Assembly (NCBI GenBank): GCA_964413055.1
Contig: CAYPRB010000009.1
Coordinates: 31,324-95,323 of the forward strand
Reading direction: 5' to 3'
Length of the DNA: 64,000 nucleotides
Origin: UBA3102 sp964413055
Lineage (GTDB): Bacteria; Bacillota; Desulfotomaculia; Desulfotomaculales; Pelotomaculaceae
The stretch's first letter is position 1. Each line of letters opens with the position of its first letter. The notes under the pieces are model-generated. The model ran no database searches. It saw only the letters and a program-made list of their open reading frames with translations, and was not told the DNA's origin. The translations under genes and the position numbers were made by a program. Shown here in pieces: positions 1 through 8,187 of the stretch.

Positions 1-29
1 TTAAACGCTTTAGGAGAGGAAGTAGATTA

Positions 30-794
30 ATGCTGGATGCCGTTGTTTTGGCCGGGAGTAGTAATGACGGTCTTTTAAAAGAATGTAGCCCGGTTGAATA
101 CGAGGCATTAATACCGGTAGGTTCCAGGACTATGGTGGAATACGTAATTGAAGCGCTTCTGGGCACCCGCCGCATCAGGCGGGTGCTGGTAGTCGGTCCC
201 GCCGACAGGTTTACAACGCTGCCGGTAGGGGAAAGAGTGTCCATAGTAGATTCTGCGGGAGGAATCATGGAGAATATTGAAGCCGGCTTAAAACAGCTGC
301 CGGGAGAAAAGAGAGTACTCCTGGCAACTTCGGATATTCCCTTGCTGACACCCTGGTCGGTGGACAATTTTTTAAATCTCTGCGGGGATATGTCCGGTGA
401 CCTTTATTACCCCATTATTGAAAAAAACTTGGTCGAGAAGATTTTTCCTAATACCGGAAGGACTTATGTCCGGTTAAGGGAAGGAGTTTTTACCGGAGGG
501 AACCTTTTTTTAATTAATCCGGTGGTTTATAAAAGGTGCCTGGAAAACGGGCGCAAAATTATTGACTTGCGTAAGAGTCCCGTTGGGTTGTGCCGGATTT
601 TGGGCGTAACTTTTTTGGTTAAATATATTTGCCGGATGCTGACCTTGGCCGATGCGAAAAATAAGGTTTCACAGTTGTTGGATATCAATGGGGTGGTGGT
701 CAGGTCGGCGTTTCCTGAAGTAGGAGTTGACGTGGATAAGCCCGCTGATTTGCAATTGGTCCTGAAAGTTTTGAGCAATCAGCGGCCTCAATGA
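30..794 (+). CDS. MobA-like nucleotidyltransferase family protein
   Basis: 254-residue protein with the fold signature of NTP transferases (GT-A/MobA-like). The N-terminus MLDAVVLAGSS is the nucleotide-binding strand and loop, and LATSDIPLLTP (about 98-108) is the usual metal-binding Asp region. The exact substrate cannot be told: the glycine-rich loop is less canonical than in GlmU or MobA, so it may be an uncharacterised sugar-phosphate or cofactor nucleotidyltransferase. The ATG follows AGGAGAGGAAG at the window's left edge, so an upstream operon partner may be missing. A hairpin terminator at about 901-924 follows it. It sits upstream of spoVG-glmU. Family is likely, function is unknown. 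Confidence 0.75.
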   Translation: MLDAVVLAGSSNDGLLKECSPVEYEALIPVGSRTMVEYVIEALLGTRRIRRVLVVGPADRFTTLPVGERVSIVDSAGGIMENIEAGLKQLPGEKRVLLATSDIPLLTPWSVDNFLNLCGDMSGDLYYPIIEKNLVEKIFPNTGRTYVRLREGVFTGGNLFLINPVVYKRCLENGRKIIDLRKSPVGLCRILGVTFLVKYICRMLTLADAKNKVSQLLDINGVVVRSAFPEVGVDVDKPADLQLVLKVLSNQRPQ

Positions 795-899
795 GGGGTA
801 AACACGAATGGCACTTTGTAGCCGGCCTAAAGACCGGTTTTTGCTTATTTGGGAATGTAATATTTTTCTGAGCGCGTGAGCTCGCTGCCAACTTATAAG

Positions 900-926
900 A
901 GTCGCCTGGAAAGGCGGTTTTTTTGT
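900..926 (+). terminator. Rho-independent terminator
   Basis: CGCCT-ggaa-AGGCG hairpin followed by a run of seven T. It ends the transcript of the upstream nucleotidyltransferase and argues that the next gene starts downstream of it. Confidence 0.75.
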
Positions 927-980
927 ATCACTGCCGCGCCCCGGGGAATACCCTGTAAAAAAATCAGGGGGGCGGTATTG

Positions 981-2036
981 GTGATTAAAGTGGTGGAAGC
1001 CGCATCAAAAAAAGCGGCCAAGGTGTTTAATGCTTTCCCCCGGGTGATTTACCGGAGTTTTTATCGGGCGCCCGATTTTCCCGTGTTTGATCGCAACAGT
1101 ACCGGTTTCGATCCGTTTTTTGCCGCGGTGGAGGCCGTGCCGTTTCTGGCGTTAAAAGACGGCCGCGTTGCAGGGAGGATTGCTGCCGGCTTTCATCGCG
1201 CCTATCCCGCAAAAGAAACCGGTTTTTTTGGTTATTTTGAATCTCTGAACGATTGCGCAGTGGCAAAGGCACTGCTAAACACCGCGGCCGGGTGGCTGGC
1301 CGCCAGGGGTAAGACTAAAATGACCGGACCGGTAGATCTTACCCCTCACGAACGATTGGGATTGCTGGTGGAAGGGTTCAGGGAACAACGTTTCCCCGGC
1401 ATGCCCTACAACCCGCCGTATTACCAGGGTTTAATCACCGGCTGCGGGCTGGAACCGGAAGCGGCTCTTTTTACCTACCGCTTTGATTTGCGCCACCGGC
1501 TGCCGGATAAGCTGTACCGGGTAGCGGCAAGGGCAAGCCGCGCTAAAGAAGTCCGGATCAGGCAGGTAAATTTTTGCGACCCGGCAGGGGAAGGAGAAAT
1601 TTTATCCGTAATCAATAACGGTGCGATGAATAAAATGTGGGGTTTTACCCCGCTGTCTCCGGAGGAGGGTGCAGCTGTTTGGTGCCGGCTCAAAGGTTTT
1701 TATGATCCCGGGCTTGTTTTATTGGCCGAAAAATCCGGTAAACCGGCCGCTCTGTGCCTGGGATTGTATCCTGCCGGGGGGGCACCTTTTCCAGGCAGGT
1801 CAAGCCGGTCCATCGGCAGGCTGGCTGTTTTGGCAGTGCTTCCGGAATACCGTTTTAAAGGTTTAGAAACGGTTTTAATCCTGGAACTCGCCGGTCGGGC
1901 CCGCTCCAGGGGGATTACTGCTTTTGAAATTTCGCAGGTGGTAGAAAACAACATCATGATGAAACGGATCCTTGATAACTTGCCTGGTGTTAATAAAACC
2001 GGGGTGCACAAAGTTTATCAGGTCAATGTTGATTAG
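981..2036 (+). CDS. GNAT-like acyltransferase family protein, function unknown
   Basis: Conserved hypothetical protein of about 351 residues. Its C-terminal half has GNAT-like features (IGRLAVLAVLPEYRFKG then a helix, and a final VVENNIMMKRIL segment), as in the large YghO-type family of putative acyltransferases. The reading frame opens at 876, but that start lies upstream of a terminator hairpin (900-926). The GTG at 981, preceded by a GGGGGG stretch, is therefore the better start. No substrate can be assigned. Between the nucleotidyltransferase and spoVG it appears to be a single-gene unit. Confidence 0.65.
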   Translation: MIKVVEAASKKAAKVFNAFPRVIYRSFYRAPDFPVFDRNSTGFDPFFAAVEAVPFLALKDGRVAGRIAAGFHRAYPAKETGFFGYFESLNDCAVAKALLNTAAGWLAARGKTKMTGPVDLTPHERLGLLVEGFREQRFPGMPYNPPYYQGLITGCGLEPEAALFTYRFDLRHRLPDKLYRVAARASRAKEVRIRQVNFCDPAGEGEILSVINNGAMNKMWGFTPLSPEEGAAVWCRLKGFYDPGLVLLAEKSGKPAALCLGLYPAGGAPFPGRSSRSIGRLAVLAVLPEYRFKGLETVLILELAGRARSRGITAFEISQVVENNIMMKRILDNLPGVNKTGVHKVYQVNVD

Positions 2037-2158
2037 TAATAATTTCATAATAAAGAAATAATTATTTAAAAAACCAATTAAAAAGAAGGTATATTAAGGA
2101 ATATTGCAGAAAGTAATTATTCAAGGTCGGTAACGATTCGGAGGAAGGTGGTGATTAC

Positions 2159-2413
2159 ATGGAAGTTACCGATGTAAGAGTGCGAAAAGTATTGGCGGAA
2201 GGGAAGATGAAGGCGATTGTTTCGGTAACTTTAAACGATTCATTTGTAGTGCATGATGTAAAAGTTGTCGAAGGGCAGAACGGTTTGTTTGTGGCCATGC
2301 CCAGCAGAAAAACTCCGGACGGGGAATTCCGTGACATAGCGCACCCAATTACCTCCTGGGCCCGTGAGTTGATTCAAACCGCCGTACTTGAGGCATACAA
2401 AGAAGCTATTTAA
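2159..2413 (+). CDS. spoVG: Septation regulator / stage V sporulation protein SpoVG
   Basis: 84-residue SpoVG, full length for the family. It begins MEVTDVRVRKV and carries the conserved DSFVVHDVKV and GLFVAMPSRKTPDGEFRDIAHP segments. SpoVG is a small nucleic-acid-binding regulator that affects spore cortex formation and asymmetric septation in Bacillus. A strong ribosome-binding site (GGAGGAAGGTGGTGAT) precedes the ATG and a terminator follows directly, so it is probably monocistronic. It lies upstream of glmU as in Bacillus subtilis. I could not find a convincing sigma-H promoter upstream. Confidence 0.97.
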   Translation: MEVTDVRVRKVLAEGKMKAIVSVTLNDSFVVHDVKVVEGQNGLFVAMPSRKTPDGEFRDIAHPITSWARELIQTAVLEAYKEAI

Positions 2414-2429
2414 ATTAACTTATTTTTAT

Positions 2430-2456
2430 AAAGAGAGCGTAAAGCTCTCTTTTATT
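2430..2456 (+). terminator. Rho-independent terminator after spoVG
   Basis: AAAGAGAGC-gtaaa-GCTCTCTTT hairpin running into a T-rich tail. Confidence 0.85.
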
Positions 2457-2561
2457 GTTGTATGAAAAGGATCTGACCACTTTTTGTTGAATAATTTAAA
2501 TTAGATATTTAAGGGGATTTTATATATAATTTATTTCAGATTTCGTTGAGGGGGGCACTTG

Positions 2562-3926
2562 ATGAATACAGCGGCGGTAATTCTGGCAGCCGGCAAGGGC
2601 ACAAGGATGAAATCAAAACTGCCGAAAGTGCTGCATAATTTGTGCGGCATTCCCATGCTGTCGCACATTATAGATGCGGTTACCGTTGCGGGGGTAAAAA
2701 AAACCGTGGTCGTGGCCGGATACGGAGCTGACCTGGTGGCGTGCGAAATAGAGGGAAAAGCGGAGATGGCTATTCAGGCCGAACAACTGGGAACCGCGCA
2801 CGCATTGATGCAGGCCGGTCAGAATTTGAAGAGTTTTCGGGGGCAGTTATTGGTCCTGTGTGGCGATACACCGTTGATTGAGGCGGATACGTTAGCACTG
2901 CTGGCTAAGAGGCATCAGGATACCGGAGCGGCGGCTACAGTGCTGACCGCCGTGTTACAGGACCCCACCGGTTACGGAAGGGTGCTCAGGGACGGCCGGG
3001 GCCGGGTGGTTCGTATTGTGGAGCAAAAAGACGCGTCTCCGGAAATAATAGAGATCCGGGAAGTGAACACCGGCATCTATTGTTTTGAGCCGCAGGGGGT
3101 TTTTGAAGCTTTAAGCCGGGTGACTCCCCAAAATAACCAGAGTGAGTATTATCTTACCGATATTATTGAGATGTATGTCAGGGAAGGCCGGACGGTGGAG
3201 GCGGTCAGGGTTGAAGATCCCGTCCAGGTTACCGGTGTCAACGACCGCATACAGTTGGCCGAAGCGGAGCAGTATATGCGGAGAAAGATTCTAAGAGAAT
3301 TGATGCATTCGGGGGTGACCGTTGTAGACCCAAATTCTACCTTTGTGGGCCGGCAGGTTCGAGTGGGGCGGGATACAGTGATTCACCCGTTTACTTTCAT
3401 CGAAGGCAATACCGTGGTAGGCGAAGATTGTACCATAGGTCCCGGTTCACGCCTGGTGGATGCTGTTGTAGGCAGAGGTGTGACAATACAAAACTCTATT
3501 GTGATGGACAGCAGCATAAGCGACCGTTGTCTGATCGGACCGTTTTCCTACTTGCGGCCGGGTACCGTACTGGAGCGGGAAGTTAAGATCGGTAATTTTG
3601 TCGAAATTAAAAAATCCCGGATTAGCGACGGCAGTAAGGTGCCTCACCTCAGTTACGTGGGGGATGCCGATGTCGGTAAAGAGGTTAACGTCGGGGCGGG
3701 TACCATTACCTGCAATTACGACGGCCGGAATAAATGGCCCACGCGCATTGGAGACGGTGCTTTTATCGGAAGCAATACCAACTTGGTGGCTCCGGTAGAG
3801 GTGGGTGCCGGAGCGGTTACCGGGGCCGGTTCTACCATTACCAAAAATATTCCTGAAGGAGCGCTGGGCGTGGAAAGGGCTAAGCAAACGGTGATACCGG
3901 ATTGGGCGGCCCGAAAAAAAATATGA
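2562..3926 (+). CDS. glmU: Bifunctional UDP-GlcNAc pyrophosphorylase / glucosamine-1-phosphate N-acetyltransferase
   Basis: About 454 residues, normal for GlmU. It makes UDP-GlcNAc for peptidoglycan: the C-terminal domain acetylates glucosamine-1-P, the N-terminal domain adds UMP. The N-terminus has the uridylyltransferase motif LAAGKGTRMKSKLPK (about 8-22). From about residue 250 the protein is left-handed beta-helix hexapeptide repeats, with the acetyltransferase motifs HLSYVGDADVG and NYDGRNKWPT. ATG at 2562 follows GAGGGGGG; the TTG one codon upstream is less likely. It lies about 60 bases before prs, as in Bacillus. Confidence 0.97.
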   Translation: MNTAAVILAAGKGTRMKSKLPKVLHNLCGIPMLSHIIDAVTVAGVKKTVVVAGYGADLVACEIEGKAEMAIQAEQLGTAHALMQAGQNLKSFRGQLLVLCGDTPLIEADTLALLAKRHQDTGAAATVLTAVLQDPTGYGRVLRDGRGRVVRIVEQKDASPEIIEIREVNTGIYCFEPQGVFEALSRVTPQNNQSEYYLTDIIEMYVREGRTVEAVRVEDPVQVTGVNDRIQLAEAEQYMRRKILRELMHSGVTVVDPNSTFVGRQVRVGRDTVIHPFTFIEGNTVVGEDCTIGPGSRLVDAVVGRGVTIQNSIVMDSSISDRCLIGPFSYLRPGTVLEREVKIGNFVEIKKSRISDGSKVPHLSYVGDADVGKEVNVGAGTITCNYDGRNKWPTRIGDGAFIGSNTNLVAPVEVGAGAVTGAGSTITKNIPEGALGVERAKQTVIPDWAARKKI

Positions 3927-3984
3927 CCACCAAGAGCGTGTGTAATAAATAACCTGACCAGGAGCCTGACTGGAGGTATGTTAT

Positions 3985-4932
3985 ATGTCATTTAACTTTA
4001 AAAAATTAAGAATTTTTTCGGGTAACGCCAATACGGAATTGGCAGAAGAGATTGCCCGGTACCTGGGCGTAGAATTAGGTTCGGCAGAAGTTACGCGATT
4101 TTGTGACGGGGAAATTCAGGTAAAAATCAATGAGAGCGTCAGGGGGGCGGACGTATTCATAATTCAACCTACCTGCGCTCCCATAAACGAGAACCTGATG
4201 GAGTTACTGATACTGATCGACGCCGTGCGGCGTGCTTCCGCCCGGCGTATCACCGCCGTAATGCCTTATTACGGCTACGCCCGCCAGGACCGGAAAACCA
4301 AGGCCCGCGATCCGATTACCGCCAAGCTGGTTGCCAACATTCTTACGGCCAGCGGCGCCCGGCGGGTTATCTGCATGGATTTGCATGCCGGACAAATTCA
4401 GGGTTTTTTTGATATCCCACTGGACCACTTGCCGGGAGTTCCGATCCTGGCCGAGTATTTTCTGCAAAGAAAGTTGGAAAATATCGCGGTGGTTTCACCC
4501 GATCTGGGTGGAGTAACGAGGGCCAGGAACCTGGCCCAGCGTGTGGGGGCTTCTATTGCCATCATAGACAAACGTCGTCCGGAGCCCAATGTGGCCGAGG
4601 TAGTCAATATCATCGGCGTTATTCGGGGTAAGACAGTAATTATTATCGATGATATTATTGATACCGCCGGAACCATTACCAAGGGGGCGGAGGCTTTGAA
4701 AGAACGGGGGGCGGGGGATATTTACGTTTGCTGCACTCATCCCGTCCTGTCCGGGCCGGCTATAGCGCGGCTGGCGGAAGCACCCGTTAAAGAAGTGGTT
4801 GTTACCAATACCGTTCCCATTACTCCGGAAAAGATGATTGACAAAATTAAAATTCTTTCGGTCGCGCCGCTTCTGGGCGAAGCCATTATCCGCATTCACA
4901 AGGACCTCTCGGTGAGTAAACTTTTTGATTGA
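3985..4932 (+). CDS. prs: Ribose-phosphate pyrophosphokinase
   Basis: 315 residues, typical length. Makes PRPP from ribose-5-phosphate and ATP for nucleotide, NAD and amino-acid synthesis. Visible motifs are FCDGEIQVKI near the N-terminus, the ATP-binding YYGYARQDRK, VVSPDLGGVTRAR, and the PRPP-binding loop VIIIDDIIDTAGTI. The ATG at 3985 follows TGGAGGT. It is directly downstream of glmU and probably cotranscribed with it. Confidence 0.97.
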   Translation: MSFNFKKLRIFSGNANTELAEEIARYLGVELGSAEVTRFCDGEIQVKINESVRGADVFIIQPTCAPINENLMELLILIDAVRRASARRITAVMPYYGYARQDRKTKARDPITAKLVANILTASGARRVICMDLHAGQIQGFFDIPLDHLPGVPILAEYFLQRKLENIAVVSPDLGGVTRARNLAQRVGASIAIIDKRRPEPNVAEVVNIIGVIRGKTVIIIDDIIDTAGTITKGAEALKERGAGDIYVCCTHPVLSGPAIARLAEAPVKEVVVTNTVPITPEKMIDKIKILSVAPLLGEAIIRIHKDLSVSKLFD

Positions 4933-4990
4933 TTTGTGACCGCCCGGTACGCCCGGAAAACGGTATGACCGGTCAAAAAAGGAGGTTGTG

Positions 4991-5782
4991 ATGATTTTTA
5001 AGGATATTATTTTTGACCTGGAAGGTTCCCTGGCGACAATAACCCTGAACCGGCCCGACAGTTATAATGCTCTTGACTTGAACATGTCCGGTGAAATGGT
5101 TGCCGCTCTGGAGTTGTGTCGCAAGAAGGAGGAAGTCCGGGCGGTTATACTGACCGGTCGGGGAAAGGCTTTTTGTTCAGGGGGCGATATTAAGTATTTT
5201 GAACAGCATGCCGGTTTTGATCCGGGTGAGCCCGTACGCCGCTTGCTGGAACCGCTGCACCGGATAGTGCTGGATATCCGGCACCTGCCCAAACCGGTAT
5301 TGGCGGTCATAAACGGTGCGGTGGGCGGTGCGGGCATGTCTCTTGCGTTGGCTTGTGACCTGCGCATAGCTTCACAAACGGCCAAGTTCAGACAGGCGTA
5401 TACCAATCTGGGTCTGGTGCCGGACGCGGGTTGGAGTTTGTGGACCGTTTTGCTTGCGGGCTTCGGCAGGGCCAGCGAGATGATTTTTGCGGATCCCGTT
5501 TATGACGCACACCAGGCTGAGGAAATGGGCCTGGTGCACCGGGTAGCCGCACCGGAGCGTCTTATGGAAGACGCGCGCCGGTGGGCGGGTCAAATGGCCG
5601 CCGGTCCCACACGTTCATTTGCTGTCGCCAAAGCCAACTTGAACCGTGCTTTTTTACGCCTGCTGGAGCACCAGTTGGAGGCGGAACGTCAAGGAGTGCT
5701 CAGTTCTGCTTATACCGATGATTATCAAGAAGGGTTGAAAGCGTTTAAGGAAAAAAGGAAACCGGTATTCAGGGGCAGGTAA
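4991..5782 (+). CDS. Enoyl-CoA hydratase/isomerase family protein (crotonase fold)
   Basis: 263-residue crotonase-superfamily protein. It has the oxyanion-hole segment FCSGGDIKYF and the GAVGGAGMSLALACDLRIA helix. Classical hydratases carry a catalytic Glu in the stretch after the CoA-binding helix; here it reads RQAYTNLGLVPDAGWSLW, with PDAGW as in PaaG-like isomerases that use an Asp. Isomerase or ring-epoxide isomerase chemistry is therefore at least as likely as hydratase. ATG at 4991 follows GGAGG. It interrupts the usual prs-ctc neighbourhood and has no other beta-oxidation gene beside it, so the pathway is unknown. Confidence 0.85.
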   Translation: MIFKDIIFDLEGSLATITLNRPDSYNALDLNMSGEMVAALELCRKKEEVRAVILTGRGKAFCSGGDIKYFEQHAGFDPGEPVRRLLEPLHRIVLDIRHLPKPVLAVINGAVGGAGMSLALACDLRIASQTAKFRQAYTNLGLVPDAGWSLWTVLLAGFGRASEMIFADPVYDAHQAEEMGLVHRVAAPERLMEDARRWAGQMAAGPTRSFAVAKANLNRAFLRLLEHQLEAERQGVLSSAYTDDYQEGLKAFKEKRKPVFRGR

Positions 5783-5907
5783 TAATATCCCTTGATGCGG
5801 TTCCTTGTTGATCATGCTTCCGGTTTGTGGTACAATACCACACGTTTGCAATTGTAATATTTGTGTTGATATGTAACGATTATTATATACCGGAGCATAT
5901 AATTGAA

Positions 5908-6102
5908 TATCACTCATCTTGTGCTTAATTCTTTTCTTTAAGAAGCGGGGGAACCAGTTTCCGGGGTGAATCGATTCCGTGGTTTGTTAAGAAGACCGGT
6001 TTTTTGCAGCCGGTCGGGTGTTTAACGGCACCGGATCCGTAGGGTTGCTCTTTCGACCCGAATCCGTCAGCTAACTTCGTAAGCGTTGAAAGAGAGGATG
6101 AA
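5908..6102 (+). ncRNA. c-di-AMP riboswitch (ydaO-yuaA class)
   Basis: The 430-base gap before the aminomutase gene holds near-consensus ydaO/yuaA elements in order: GCGGGGGAACCA (5945-5956), GGGGTGAATC (about 5963-5972), a variable hairpin, then GACCCGAATCCGTCAGCTAAC (from about 6055) and TTCGTAAGCG. GTGCTTA near 5920 can close the outer helix with TAAGCGT. This class binds c-di-AMP and usually turns expression off when the ligand is high. A terminator at 6150-6176 provides the expression platform. Confidence 0.95.
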
Positions 6103-6149
6103 AGGTAAATGCCGATTTCTAATTTCGGTTATTGCCTGGTATGCCTTTT

Positions 6150-6176
6150 TTCCCTGGACCCGGCCGGGGAATTTTT
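6150..6176 (+). terminator. Expression-platform terminator of the c-di-AMP riboswitch
   Basis: TTCCCTGG (6150-6157) and CCGGGGAA (6164-6171) form an eight-pair stem with one G-U pair, followed by TTTTT. Placed between the aptamer and the aminomutase start, it fits a transcriptional OFF switch. Confidence 0.8.
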
Positions 6177-6213
6177 ATGTGTTGGCTGACCCCAATAAAA
6201 AGGAGGTGGCTCT

Positions 6214-7482
6214 GTGTCGATACTTTTAAATAAGGATCAAAGTTCCGGCAGCGAGGTAAGAAGGGAGACTGCACTCGTCCGCGCAGAGGAGTTAAAGAGG
6301 AGAATAAGAGGTTACCTGGAACAAAAGGACTTGATTAGAACCGGTTTTGATCTCCGGGAAACTTACGTGCTAAACCGGGAAAGAATATTAAAACACTTTA
6401 ATGCCACCGAAAAACAGTGGTATGACTGGCATTGGCAGATGGCGCACCGGATTAACGACCCGGTGGTTTTAGGCAAGCTGTTTAATTTTGATAAAGAGCA
6501 ATGCGCCCGGGTGCAGGCCGTCGGGAAACGTTACCGTTGGTCCATTTCCCCTTACTACGCGTCACTAATGGACCCGGCCGGGACAGATGACCCGATCATG
6601 CTGCAGTCGGTACCGTCCTTGGAAGAACTGGACGAAAAAGGTTATGACGACCCGATGGCTGAAGAGTTTACTTCCCCGGCACCTTGCATTACCAGACGTT
6701 ATCCCGACCGCTTGATTATCAATGTCACCAACCAGTGTGCCATGTACTGCCGCCATTGCCAGCGGCGCAGGAATATCGGGGAGGTGGACCGGCACCAGAC
6801 GCACCAAAACCTGACCGCGGCCCTGGAATATATCCGTCAAAATGAGGAGATTCGCGATGTTTTGATTACCGGCGGCGATGCGTTGCTGCTCAGTGACGGT
6901 ATGATTGACTGGTTGCTCAGTGAGCTTGACGGTATTAAACACGTCGAAATAAAACGACTCGGCACCAGGACACTTGTTACGCTCCCGCAGCGGGTCACAA
7001 CGGAACTTTGTAAAATGCTCAAAACACACCCGCCGCTTTATATTAATACTCAATTTAACCACCCGCGGGAGATTACCCCTGAGAGCAAGCGGGCTTGCGA
7101 TTTGTTGGTTGATGCAGGCGTGATTCTGGGTAACCAGGCGGTATTATTAAAGAAAGTGAATAATGAGCCGCACGTGATGAAAAAATTGAATCAGGAACTT
7201 TTACGCATCAGGGTCAGGCCTTACTATATTTTCCATGCCAAACCGGTCAAGGGAACGCATCACTTTATTACCACCGTGGATGAGGGCATGGAAATCATGG
7301 AAAATTTACGCGGCTACACCTCGGGTCTCGCTATTCCGACTTATATCATTAATGCCCCCGGCGGGTACGGAAAGACTCCGGTGCTGCCCAGTTACGTACT
7401 AAAAAAAGAAGACGGTAAAGTCACGCTGCGGACATGGGAAAACAGGGCCATGAAGTATTCCGTTCTGTATGGCGGGGAATAA
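6214..7482 (+). CDS. eam: KamA-family radical SAM enzyme, probable glutamate 2,3-aminomutase
   Basis: 422-residue PLP- and SAM-dependent aminomutase. Radical-SAM cysteines are C175, C179 and C182 (CAMYCRHC). The PLP lysine is K387 in the PGGYGK motif. In lysine 2,3-aminomutase two Asp residues bind the substrate side chain, in contexts QCDLSEG and VVDAPGG. Here the equivalents are K343 (FHAKPVKG) and N380 (IINAPGG), the Lys/Asn pair reported for glutamate 2,3-aminomutase. The product would be beta-glutamate, a compatible solute. GTG at 6214 follows AAGGAGGTGG. Control by a c-di-AMP riboswitch fits a role in osmoadaptation. Family is certain; substrate is inferred from residues and context. 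Confidence 0.88.
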   Translation: MSILLNKDQSSGSEVRRETALVRAEELKRRIRGYLEQKDLIRTGFDLRETYVLNRERILKHFNATEKQWYDWHWQMAHRINDPVVLGKLFNFDKEQCARVQAVGKRYRWSISPYYASLMDPAGTDDPIMLQSVPSLEELDEKGYDDPMAEEFTSPAPCITRRYPDRLIINVTNQCAMYCRHCQRRRNIGEVDRHQTHQNLTAALEYIRQNEEIRDVLITGGDALLLSDGMIDWLLSELDGIKHVEIKRLGTRTLVTLPQRVTTELCKMLKTHPPLYINTQFNHPREITPESKRACDLLVDAGVILGNQAVLLKKVNNEPHVMKKLNQELLRIRVRPYYIFHAKPVKGTHHFITTVDEGMEIMENLRGYTSGLAIPTYIINAPGGYGKTPVLPSYVLKKEDGKVTLRTWENRAMKYSVLYGGE

Positions 7483-7516
7483 AATAGTTTGATTATATAC
7501 TCTTGGTGGAGGCATT

Positions 7517-8059
7517 ATGTGGGAATCGCTGGTATTAAACCCATTATTCGGTTACCTGTTTATCTTTTTGGCCAGAGTGGCGGACATGTCTCTGGATGTT
7601 TTACGGTTACTGATGCTGACCCGTGGGTATGCCGTAACGGCGGCAGTGGTAGGTTTTTTTGAAGTGACCGTTTTTGTGGTGGCCTTAGGCTGGGTGCTAT
7701 ACGACGGGTTAAATGACCCCATCAAAATAATTGCTTATGCCGGCGGGTTTGCAACCGGCAATCTGGTCGGGGCGGTTATTGAGGAAAAAATGGCCATCGG
7801 GTATGTGGTAATCCAGGTGTTTCCGTCAAAAGAAACCTGCAATGAATTGATTATTCACCTCAGGGAAAATAATTATGGGGTGACCAGAATTGAAGGAGAA
7901 GGCAGGTTCGGCCCGCGGGATATTTTGATGGTTACCACCAAGAGGAAAAATATGCCATATATCATAAAAACCATCGAACAGGTGGCACCGGAAACCTTTT
8001 TCAGCATCTCTGATATTCGTTCCATTCACGGCGGGGTATTCCCCCGCCGCAGGCCGTAA
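7517..8059 (+). CDS. UPF0316 (DUF5698/DUF2179) membrane protein
   Basis: 180 residues. Two or three N-terminal membrane segments (about 10-30, 40-65 and a Gly-rich GGFATGNLVG region) are followed by a soluble DUF2179 domain of about 80 residues (VIQVFPSKETCNELIIHLRENNYGVT onward, ending SDIRSIHGG). DUF2179 is a small ligand-sensing-like fold also found on YitT-type proteins; no biochemical role is established. Only 34 bases separate it from the aminomutase, so it is probably in the same riboswitch-controlled transcript. That suggests a possible link to osmotic or c-di-AMP physiology, which is inference. Confidence 0.85.
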   Translation: MWESLVLNPLFGYLFIFLARVADMSLDVLRLLMLTRGYAVTAAVVGFFEVTVFVVALGWVLYDGLNDPIKIIAYAGGFATGNLVGAVIEEKMAIGYVVIQVFPSKETCNELIIHLRENNYGVTRIEGEGRFGPRDILMVTTKRKNMPYIIKTIEQVAPETFFSISDIRSIHGGVFPRRRP

Positions 8060-8088
8060 CTACAGGTCACGGTTTATGAGAACACGAA

Positions 8089-8126
8089 ACTGGAAGCGCA
8101 GATATTTTAGGGCTTCCAGTCTTTAT
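8089..8126 (+). terminator. Terminator-like hairpin after the UPF0316 gene
   Basis: ACTGGAAGC (8089-8097) pairs perfectly with GCTTCCAGT (8112-8120), followed by CTTTATT. It lies between convergent genes and may serve both strands. Confidence 0.65.
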
Positions 8127-8187
8127 TGGCTTGTGTGACCGGCATCCGGGACGGGCCGCGGCAGTATTTTTTTTTAACACCAGGTTT

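Noticed and set aside
2040..2158. Sigma-H promoter for spoVG
   Set aside because: AAGGAATAT resembles a -35 element, but no acceptable -10 sequence lies at 11-14 bases.
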